NCBI GenBank assembly: GCA_019321725.1
Contig: CM033115.1
Span: forward strand, 6,830,673 to 6,894,672
DNA from: Paulownia fortunei
Taxonomy: Eukaryota > Streptophyta > Magnoliopsida > Lamiales > Paulowniaceae
Direction: 5' to 3'
DNA length: 64,000 nt
The notes below the pieces were generated by a model. That model saw nothing but the letters and a program-made list of their open reading frames with translations. It made no database searches and was not told the DNA's origin. Below, piece after piece: positions 1 through 9,886 of this stretch; positions within the stretch are counted from its first letter, which is position 1; each line of letters opens with the position of its first letter. Both the position numbers and the translations under genes were made by a program.

Positions 1-732
1 ATCTTTATTCGATGCAGTGCACAACTCACGATACATGAAAGACAGTGCTGCACTGCCCCAACTAAAATAAACAACATTTTTAATCTACTCCATACTCTGT
101 AGATATACCAACGACACTCTATTGCCTGATGAATCAGGACGCATAATGCTACCAAGTAGAATCAATGCACAGCTGCGTGCATATCGCTCCAACTCATCGT
201 GGGGAGTGTCATCTGTCACTAGGTTAGCCTCAAGATAACCCCTGAAGGCACTCAACAATATACGCCCACCCCTAAACTGCTGTGAAGTGAGTCGAAATCC
301 TAAGTAATGGTGGCAATAATCCTGCCACTGCTCGGTAGATCTCCTCGGATCAACTCCAATAACAGGCTGACCATTTACTGGTAAACCCCAAATAACTGCA
401 ACATCTTGTAGTGTGACAGTTACCTAACCAATGCGAAAATAAAATGTATGAGTCTCAAGTCGCCATCTCTCGACTAGAGCAGTAATCAAATGAAAGTCCA
501 TATCAAAGTGTCCACATCGATAGACGTCATAGAATCCCATATCATACAGCATATGAACTACACGAGGATGTAATGCACCCTCTCCACCATGAAGACTCCA
601 AAATGGTGCGCCTGCATGCCTAACTGTAAGTGTCCTATCAACCGCACCAGCAAATACACTCTCTAAACGGTGAGTAGCCTGTCGGGATAAAACTGTTGTA
701 TCCCATGGACCATATACAGAAACAATATCCAT
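1..732 (-). pseudogene. Plant mobile domain (PMD, MAIN/MAIL-like) protein, broken and cut by the window edge
   Basis: The minus strand from the Met codon at 730-732 reads as a PMD protein of the kind often annotated as serine/threonine phosphatase 7 long form homolog. Family hallmarks visible are WRLETHTF, VTVTLQDVAVIWGLPVNG, and near the window start WGSAALSFMYRELC. Two in-frame TAG codons interrupt an otherwise collinear frame: one at 424-426, where family members usually have Gly-Glu before the TVTLQDV motif, and one at 85-87. Both look like simple substitutions, so this copy is probably dead. It lies about 300 bases downstream of a MULE transposase on the same strand. PMD genes are known both as host genes (MAIN, MAIL1) and as transposon passengers. 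The C-terminal part lies outside the window. Confidence 0.8.
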
Positions 733-1031
733 CCTGTTTACAAATGAATAACACCATGTGTTAGGGATAATTTTTTTAATAGCATCACATGAATGTTTAC
801 ATATAATATGAAATTTAACCATATGGTTAACAATAATTAAACACAAATTTTAACATATAACATGAAATTGTACATACATCATTAACAACAGTTAAATATA
901 ATATCATTACAAAATTATTTCATACAAATAAGGAGTATTACTCCCGCACAAAAGTAAATACTAATTTAACTGTAATGCCATCATCTATACTGGGAAGACG
1001 AAGCTGTTCCACGTTCTGTTGCATTGACCCT

Positions 1032-3595
1032 TTACCTTGCTTGTGCTTGTTGTCTAGCACGTGTCTGAGGCCAATCCATCTCGTTTGGAATTCGAGTAGT
1101 AGTATTCCGTCCACGACGATTCTGAATCCGCAACGTTGGATTATGTCACAACTCGAAAGGGGGCGCATCCCAATAAACTTCATCTGGCAAAGGCTCAAAC
1201 TTCCCTTTGTAAGTATCTACATAAGAAGCAGTGCTATAATACGATTTCATGAGTGTTACTGGATTAACTCCAAAATGCCGACAAGTATGCATTGCATGCG
1301 AGCAAGGTATGCCAAATTGATTTCAATTACCGTATGAACACTCCATTGACCTCAGTTTCACGACGTGTGTACAACTCTTGGATGATCCTGGACGATGTGT
1401 TATGATAGACGTGGATTGATCTGTGTAATCAAACACTTGTACCATATGCTCTATAGATAGGTTCTACCAACTCTTATACCTTTGTAATATATTATCAGGC
1501 TATGGTTGGTTATTCTTCACCATTCGACAACCTTTGGACAGTCGATCGAGAAAATGTTTAATAGCACGATGGAACGTAATCTGTACAATAGCAGTGACTG
1601 GGAGCCGTCGTGCACCTTTCAACATTCTATTAATGCATTCTGACATATTTGTTGTTAGAATGCCACATCGCCATCCTCCATCATAAGCCAGAGTCCACTG
1701 ACATTTATTTATATTCTCCAATATGCATGTGCATCCTCGTTAAAAGCCTTTATTTTTTCTATTACCTTATCAAATTGTCTGATTATCAATTGTGAACCAG
1801 TTGTATAACACAAATCCCTTAATGCAATACTCTTGAACTGCTTGTTGAAGTTAGATGACACATGTCTTAAGCAAAAATGATGCACCCTGCGAGGTGGCGT
1901 GAAATCAGGTATGTATTGAACAGCTCCAAGTAGGTCACTATGTCGGTCAGATATCAAACAAACACCCTCAACCCCGCGGACAACATACATAGACAACATA
2001 TGCAAAAACCATCTCCAAGATGTAAATATTTCTTCATCAACAATTGCAAAAGCCAGAGACAAAACCTGTTGATTTGCATCTATCCCCACAGCAATCAACA
2101 ACTTGTGTTTGTACTTTGTGTAAAGATGTGTTCCATCAACACTTATTACTTTACGATAATTTTGGAACCCATCGATACATGGCTTGAATGCCCAAAATAC
2201 ATATTTCAATATTTTTTTTTTCTGCGAATTCGGTGTCGATGTGATGCCACTCCACAATTGTGTCTGGATTCTATTTTTGCAGAGCTCCCAAATACTTAGG
2301 CAATTTTTTAACTGAACTCTCCCAAATGCCATAAATATTTTTCCTTGCGCGTTTCAAACCGTGCCAGGCCTTATAATATGAAATTTCATACTGATACTTT
2401 TTTTTCACATTTTGTTGGACATACTTAATCTCATAGGTCGGGTCACACTGAACTATACCAGTAAGCAATCTTGCGATCATGTTTTTACATAGGTTGCGAT
2501 GATCCACAGACACTAAATTCATAAGACAGGTATGAAGTCCTCCCCACTTGGTGATTTTTTATAAACCGAACTTTGCTTTCAATGATGATCGAAGCCTCCA
2601 GTTACACCACGTGATCGATGTACTATGGTTGCATTCCACTTTCTATAATTTTGGTGTACTCTCAACCACCCAATTCTCACGTCTGACAACTCGTACAGAG
2701 TAATCTTTAACTGAAGTTTGGAGATTTTTTTTATTTTTGAACACCATACCCTTTTCAAGCTCTCCAATACTAGAGTCATAAAACTTTCCTCTATTTGGAA
2801 TATCAATAGAATCAACAACTATTTTTGGGTAACATGTTGTGAAGAATGGTATAGTATGATTAGAGTCATATTCATTTGTTGTTGAGGGCAATGAGGTATA
2901 AACTGGTACTTGATGTTGGGATGAGTTACCCTCATCATGTTGCTCATACATCTATTCCAAATCATCAATTTCGACCCCATCACCATCATCTTCATCAGCA
3001 TTTTTATCGGGTTTGGAATTAATATGTTCTTCAGTACCAAAACTGTCGACAAGTGGCTCGGATAATTCATCAGTGTATGCATTATACGGCTCTGTATTTG
3101 TACCTTGAAAATGCTCTTGACTAGAGTTTAAAGCACCTGCATTAAACTCATTGATGCCAACACTTGCCATACCTTGCGTCACTGTAGTCATTTCAAACAC
3201 ACTATCATCTCTTAAAAATAATGCATACTGATAATACTCATTGCTTGTTAGTATTTCAAGCACAGTATTGTGAACATTTTGTTCTGCCTCAATATAAAAT
3301 TCTACAAATTGATTTTCTCTTCCCGGATTTAAGAAAAATTCCAATCATTCGTCATCCGTTATTGATATTAGTTGTAACATATTACCGCAACAGTACTTAC
3401 CAAATAATTTCAATAAGAACTGTTATCATTAACGTCCGTAATCTGATATACTTTCAATAGTAATTCAAAAAATCTTGTCCTACAAGACATTCTCCTCGCT
3501 CCAATTGCAGGACGATCATATGTCATTGAATTAACATCTTGTATAATTTGACCACCAAAGTATACTAGAACATTAATGTTGTTTCTATTTGCCAT
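1032..3595 (-). pseudogene. Mutator-like element (MULE/MuDR) transposase, decayed
   Basis: DNA transposase of a Mutator-like element, recognisable over its whole length but in several frames. In reading order: an N-terminal piece from 3595 (MANRNNINVLVYFGGQIIQD), an acidic linker (about 3344-2952), the MuDR domain (FKNKKNLQTSVKDYSVRVVR, with VVESTPKL), then the MULE DDE domain. Catalytic residues seen are Asp in VISVDGTHLY (near 2136), Asp in LISDRHSD (near 1947) and Glu in NMSECIN (near 1639), with the CLRH motif between the second Asp and the Glu. A SWIM-type zinc finger follows near 1280-1345 but reads CSYGN-stop-NQFGIPCSHAMH: one Cys is Tyr and a stop sits inside the finger. A further in-frame stop lies near 1147. 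The last readable frame ends at 1032. Several frame changes and stops make it non-functional. No terminal inverted repeats were identified. Confidence 0.85.
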
Positions 3596-4125
3596 AACTA
3601 CATCAAAAAAAGTATTAATATTTTAATTTTAAATGATAATTTCAAAGACATAATATTTAATTAAGATTATCATAGTTGTGAAAAAGATTCCCTAAATAGT
3701 TTAATAATTTTTAACTCACGTTTTCAAGTCAAATAACAAATAACAAATACAATATACAAAAAAAAATTTGCAAACATTAGCTTATCCACATATAAAATAT
3801 GCTATTAAAAATATACTTGCATGTATCATTATAAAAAATAATATTAATAATATTTTAATACAATAAAATATATACATTATAATTGAAATATGATACCTGT
3901 AAGTCACACTCACAATATGATCTGTATCGTATTTTAATCTATCACGTACTAACCTGAACAAAAATATATAAATATTAATTAATAATTTTTTTTTAATTAA
4001 AAAATTTTAAAAAATAATAACAATATTACTTACCGAAAAAAGTGAAAATAGACATCAAGAACGTAGGGAATTGGAGAATCCGAAAAATGAAAGAAAAAAT
4101 GATAAAAAAAAATCGACAAAGAGCT
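3596..4125. other. AT-rich stretch upstream of the MULE transposase
   Basis: Very AT-rich DNA with no coding potential. It may hold the 5' leader of the MULE, but I found no terminal inverted repeat or target duplication. Confidence 0.5.
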
Positions 4126-4310
4126 CGAGTGAAAGGCCGAAAGAGAGAGAGAGAGAGAGTAATGGGGAAAGTTGGTGGGTGGGGAAAATGGAGGAAATGA
4201 GGAGGGAGAAGGTGAAGCTTTAATGGTGGAATGGGAAGGAGGGGCGCGCGGGAGGGAAGGGGAATGGGGAGAGGAAAGGAGAGGGGAGGGGAAGAAGGGA
4301 ACGGTCGGCG
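4126..4310. repeat. Purine-rich low-complexity tract with (GA)n core
   Basis: The plus strand is almost purely G and A, including a GA microsatellite around 4143-4160 and long GGAGGG/GGAAAGG runs. Open frames on both strands here (Ser/Pro-rich on minus, Gly/Glu-rich on plus) are products of the base bias and are not called as genes. Confidence 0.8.
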
Positions 4311-4336
4311 TTAAAGCCGGTTGCGCCTTCTGCATT

Positions 4337-4365
4337 AGGAAGCGCAATCCAAGATTGTGCTTCCT
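4337..4365. repeat. Short near-perfect inverted repeat (hairpin)
   Basis: Arms of 13 bases (AGGAAGCGCAATC and GATTGTGCTTCCT) are separated by a 3-base loop, with one mismatch (G against A) that would be a wobble pair in RNA. It sits in a locally GC-richer patch beside the purine tract. Confidence 0.7.
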
Positions 4366-5834
4366 GCGAAAGTCGATTTCAAATCACGCTTTCATGTATT
4401 TTTTTCATTTCTTTCTTGATCACAGTATATTTTTTTAATTATTTTTTAAATTTATTATTTTATATTAAATTAGTCCACCATTTGACATCTATACATAACA
4501 AAACCTTTTGCACTACATTATCAATCCTTTTTATACTGAAAATGCATAAAATAACTGACAAACAAATGTAGATACGCTTTTCTATTAGTTTCATAATTTA
4601 TTTATTTTTTGGTTTTTTTGTTTTGAGAGAGCATCATTTATTATATTATCACATCAAATACTTTGATATGATTAGGTACAATCATTATAACCAATAATTT
4701 ACTATATTTAATATAAATAAATTTTTTTAGTAGTCGATTAACACTCACATATTTATTAGAACTTAAACTCAATATTTTTTTAATCTTGAGACCTCAAATT
4801 ACAATTAGTGAACGAATTATTGGAGTTTTAATAATGGTGTTGTTCATCATCAATATGATCCTCTCATTCAAACTATTTATTTTTAGTTGTTAATAATATT
4901 ATTGGACTTTGATTGTTCAAATAAATATGATTGATTATTTATAAAAGTCTATTTGTTAAAAAAATTTGATAGTTATTTTCGAATGAAATTTTAAAATAAG
5001 TCATTTTTTTAAAAAAATAAAAGTTTATTTGTAAAAAATTTTGACAACTACTTCTAATCTAAACTTTTAGAGGAAATCATTTCGTCCATTTGAAATGCAA
5101 ATTATAATTTTTAAATTTCTTTTATTGTACTTCTAATGTATGGACAATTGGCTATTATAATATTTTTATCAAACACTTAATAATTTAAAAAAAAATTATT
5201 AAAAAATTTATTATATAAATGGACTTTCATATAAAAGTGTTACTAAACATTCACTATATTTTTCCTTTGTCGTATATTTTCAATTGGCTTTTTAAATATT
5301 AAACTCTCAAAATAATTACTGTTTTTCTAATATTTGATATTTATAAAGTTCTTAGTAGGCCTGACTATTTTAGTTTCACGTTAACACGCGAGTTTTATTT
5401 CCCCTACAATCCGAAAGCGACTTTATAGTGAAGGGCTTAATCAGTATCACTACCATATTTCGGTAAGCCTTGGGCCATAATCTATTACGACCGAATCGAG
5501 TGGTGAGGTAGAAAATCGAAAGAAAGAATAAGAGGTTTGGTTGGAACTTTTTTCTTTCCCGATAAGACCTGAACAATTATTTTAGTTTAATAAAAAAAAA
5601 TAATGTATCTTTAAGAATTAAGAGTGGTTTATAAATAAAATGGGGCAAAAATTTGTAGCAAAGTTCATAAAAATATAAAGTAAAATCTTAGGGAGAAATT
5701 GAAAATAAATAAATAAATAAAAGAAGTAAAACCAAAAGTTCATAAAAGAATTTAAAGTAAAATGTTGGTGATAAACAAAAACAAAAACAAAAATAAAAGA
5801 AGCAAAACCCCTCTTCTTCCCCAAACCTCTCAAT
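4366..5834. other. AT-rich intergenic region with one less AT-rich island
   Basis: No gene is seen. Most is A/T-run DNA. About 5375-5580 is clearly less AT-biased and more complex than its surroundings, and its minus strand is open for 66 codons. The island could be an old insertion, for example of organellar DNA, but I do not recognise it. Just before the next gene, 5705-5800 is A-rich and probably promoter or 5' leader. Confidence 0.45.
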
Positions 5835-8800
5835 ATGTCGCTCTCCCGCCACCTACTCCGGCAACGGCCGCCCAAATCCGCCGTCGTCCGCCACTTCTCC
5901 ACCACTCCCACCAACTCCACTTCCGAATCTCCAGCCTCCAGTCGGAACCACCACGAATTTCTCCCTCCGAGCTCCTACATAATAAACTCGTGGAAACCCT
6001 CGCGAAACCCGAAGGAGGCCGCCGTGCAGCTGGCCTTCCTCCGTCGCGATTACGAACGAAAGGTGAAGCAAATGCGGAAGGAGTACATTAAGGAAATGGA
6101 ATTGCAGAGGATCGAGAAACTGCGCAAAGACGAGGCGAGAAAGGAAGCGTTGAGGATCGCGAACGAGGAGAGGAAAGCCGCCAAGGATGCGAAGAAGAAG
6201 GCGGAGGCGATTGAGAGACAAGCTGCTGAGGAAGAGTTCCGCCAAATGTTGGTATGGCAAATTACATTGGTGCCCTAGGAGCTGGCTTTATTTCGTTCTC
6301 CGTTTGCTTTTCATTTGATTCTTCTTCGATTGGTGATTCTTTATTTGGAATATTGTTCTATAATTTGTTCCCTTTGCGTGTGTGTGTGATTTCGTGTCCT
6401 ATGTGCTTATTGTAGAATTTGTGGAATTTGTAATGCATAAAACGCCATTTTGGAGCAGCAAATGTGCTCCAATGGAAGCGCCATATCCGTCCTATTTTGG
6501 TGTCTTGAAGATGGCGCAGAGCACTGTTCACTGCACTATCTTCCCTTTTTCTTTTATATTTAATAGATTTTATAATTGTTTGATATGTTTAAAAATATTT
6601 AAAAAATTCATATTTTATTCCAGTTGTATTTTTTGCAACAAAATTACTTTTATATCTTATATGTACTTAAATATTTTTAATATACTTTCATTATTTTAAT
6701 TATATTGTTATTATTTATATTAAACATTCATATGATCTAAAATTTATTCCTAATAATGTCATAAAAAAATAAAAGATTAAAAATAATATAATTAAATATA
6801 TTGTAGAGAAGTGCGAGAATTACACTCACATCACTTAAAATTGTTTGTTTTTGTATTTTATTTAATTTAATTTCATGTTTTTACTTTTTTGTATTATTAA
6901 TTGTTTAGTTTGTTTATGTAAATTATTTAATTCACTACCATCTTTAATTGTATTTTATTAATTATATTTTATTTTAATTAACTAAACATAAAAATACAAA
7001 TTGAATATGTAATTGTATTAATAAATTGTCAAAATAATAAATAGATATTTGATGAAATAAAATAATAATTGAAAATAGAATAACAAGGGATATTCAGGGA
7101 ATATTTTAAAATTTGAAGTAGATGGGTTTAAGATGAACTTTTAAATTTGGTGCACCATTTTGATGCAAAAGTTGTGTTAAAATAGAGTTTGTGCTAAAAC
7201 AGAATTTGTGGTTGTAGATGGCCAGGTGTCAAACTTATAAACATTTTGATTAACTTGCTTATATATATATATATATGTTTATATATATAATATATATATT
7301 CGCTTATATATTATATATGTGTACTGTGTATGCATGTGTGTGCAATTTCATGTCCTATGTACTTATATTTTGTGCATATTGTTGCAATAGAAGGTCGAGC
7401 TATCTAATCTTCTGCTTCAGAATTTGGCTTTAGCCCTTTAGTCAAATGACTGATGTGGTTTCACTAAATTCGTGCACGGCTTGAAAGCTGACGAATTCCG
7501 AACTAAGATTCGACAGAACTAGTTGATGACCCCTAAATGATCTCTATTGCTTTATATTCAAATTTTAGCAACTTATTTTCTTGCTGTGTGAATAAGATTC
7601 TCATCTGCATGAAAATCTCATAGTAGTACTAGTGATATGAACAATACCTTAGCTTGAGAACTTTACTCTACTTCAAAAGCATATGATGCCAGTTTTTTCT
7701 TTTACCATATGTAATCATATGCAACGAGAAAGATCCTGGTGTAGTTTATGTATATTTGTAATTTTACCTAGTTGCTTCTCCCATTAGTTGCAACCAGCTA
7801 TAACTACCCTTGAAAATCAAGTTATTGGCAATGTTCTTCTACATGTTAAACATTTGATTCAGTTGAACCTAATAAAATACCTATGTACTCAATCAATTGA
7901 TAGAAGAAATAGAAGCTGAAAGAAATTGGTTGACAATTGAACATGACATGCTAAGCTGGTGCAGTATGCATCCAAGGTGGATTTCCTGTGAATGGGACAC
8001 ACTAAAGCTATAAACAAAGCATTTACTTTTATTACAGTTTTGTCTTGAGCGATGAGGTGTGCCTGATAAGTTATTGAACAGAATAGATACTTGTTTTTAT
8101 ACAGACCAAAAACCAATTTTGATGTTTATGCATCCAAACACTATGTTTTTATTTATTTCAGGATGATGCCTTTAATTTCTTGTCCTCGGTTACACTAGAT
8201 TTTTGTTATATCTAACAAGAGAGGTTTTGAATTGGTGCATGATCAAAGTCTTCGTTATTTTCATAATCATCACATATTATATTATCCCTTCTTATACACG
8301 TAAGTTATTTGCAATCTTCCAGTTGTTGAAAATAGAACCAATGATGCTTGAGACGAGGCATCCCAACTGGAACCTAATTTTTTTCTCTCCAATAGGTCAT
8401 GCTCCTCCCATCCTAGAGCCTCTTTTTTTCCTTCTCTTTTTTCTTTTCCTTTTTTGGTTAATGCAGATGAGAATACGAATAAATGGTTGCCAATGCTTTA
8501 TAGCATGTTGTGTTTGGGATTCATGTACTTTCTTTTGTACTGGATGAAAGTTGTTTTCCCTAGCTGAATGCCAGCATGATAGTTTTTTATTTTGTCATTT
8601 TGCTTTGTAGATTGTGACGTACTATATATAAGACTGTGCTTGATGTGTTGTAATTCTTGTGGGTGTGGTGCAGACGAAAGAAAGAGCAGAGAAGCTTGAG
8701 TATTGGAGGATGAGAGAAAAGCAAATTGAGGATAAGAAGAAAGAGAAGAATGAGCTTCAGCGCCGACAAAGTTCTTTATGGGTTGATGAATCTGAATTAG

Positions 8801-8865
8801 AGAAGAAAATATTGGAGGCCATGGTTGATTCAACTCGACTTGAATATTTCCGCTTGCAGAACTGA
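5835..8865 (+). CDS. Probable mitochondrial coiled-coil protein (2 exons, 202 aa), function unknown
   Basis: Join 5835-6251 and 8674-8865. Exon 1 encodes 139 residues and ends in phase 0 at a GT donor (CAAATGTTG|GTATGG); exon 2 begins after GTGGTGCAG and adds 63 residues to the stop. The N-terminus (MSLSRHLLRQRPPKSAVVRH, then FSTTPTNSTSES) is rich in Arg, Ser and Thr and lacks acidic residues, as mitochondrial presequences do, with a typical RHFST cleavage context. Residues from about 60 onward are a long, highly charged Lys/Glu/Arg coiled coil (RRDYERKVKQMRKEY, EARKEALRIANEERKAAKDA). The protein ends FRLQN. It resembles small plant proteins of unknown function; a mitoribosomal or organellar structural role is possible but is inference. 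The sharp rise in GC at the start and continuity across the splice support a real gene. It converges on the ceramidase gene, with about 1 kb between the stops. Confidence 0.8.
6252..8673 (+). other. Intron 1 of the coiled-coil gene (2.4 kb)
   Basis: GT..AG intron. It contains a TA microsatellite near 7260-7315 and an AT-rich block at about 6540-7100. Flanking that block are GC-richer sequences (6435-6530 and 7135-7220) that may be the ends of an old inserted element, although I could not define terminal repeats. The open frames inside are AT-biased and judged non-coding. Confidence 0.7.
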
Positions 8866-9886
8866 TTGCATGAGCTGAATTTTTTATGCTATTGGAAGTT
8901 TCAACTTGTTAATGCTTGGACCATCGTGTCAAAAGTTTGAAAATTCTACTGGGTTCGACAGTGTATCTAAAGTTGTTGCATGATTAATTTCCTCCAGTTA
9001 TGATTCTGACACTTTCCTTTTCCATTTCCATTGTGGGTTTCTCTAGAGAGAAGCCAGAGGTTAGTTGCTGTGGCCTGGAAATAATAACAGAGTTTAGACT
9101 GACTATGTATTTATATCATCATTCATCATTCATCAATCAGGGATTCGTCCTATATGCCTTAAGCAGACAAAGTGAAAATACCATGATAAAAATTGCTTGT
9201 TCTTGCAGTTGCTGGTCCTTTTAGGCGTTCGGTGCAATCTAAACATTTCGTGTTCTCTGTGCTCCTTCAAATGAGGGTATTTTGGGCATTCAGGTGCCAC
9301 AGTATAGGGTCCAAGTACCAAAACTATAGGCAATGAATATCCAACTATAATAGCTGCTTCAGCATAAACGCACTGAAAGCAGCCTTACATATTATGAGCA
9401 CATATATAGGAGAATAAAATAGACGTGAGAATGCATTTATCCTTGCATTTCAGGTGATAAAAAATCATTGTTGCACCTCCGTCAATGTGTACAGGGCGCA
9501 TTTATGCGTTTTGGTGCACATTTCAGATTAAAACAGTAAAGTGCTAACAAATCAAACTAAATCCCTTTTTTCTCGTCAATTCATAACAGCTAACAAAATA
9601 CATATCCAGAAAGAGAATCAAAGATTAGAAATTCAACAAATTACACCTAGTTCATGTGATCTTCAGTGGGAGTGTATAAATATTATGCTACATCACCAAA
9701 ATGCTAATTTTACAGTCAAAATTTAACCACTATTGACCAACCAAAATTACTCTCAGCTATCATTTACATTACATTCTTCAAATGGAAAAGACAAAAATGA
9801 ATCATGACAACTTACGTGTGCCAACCAGCACGAAACATGTGCCCACTTTCACACAAGTGATGCTCGGTTCTGTTGGGCAGTACCTT
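8866..9886. other. Intergenic region between convergent genes
   Basis: This should contain the 3' UTRs and polyadenylation signals of the coiled-coil gene (plus) and the ceramidase gene (minus). No other gene is seen. Confidence 0.6.

Noticed and set aside
4030..4438. Overlapping open frames in the purine tract
   Set aside because: Pure composition effect: one strand is almost all purine.
6382..6699. Open frame in the same intron
   Set aside because: AT-biased, no recognisable domain, crosses what looks like repeat debris.
8203..8547. Hydrophobic open frame upstream of exon 2 of the coiled-coil gene
   Set aside because: Lies in the intron, T-rich, no family resemblance; hydrophobicity follows from T content.
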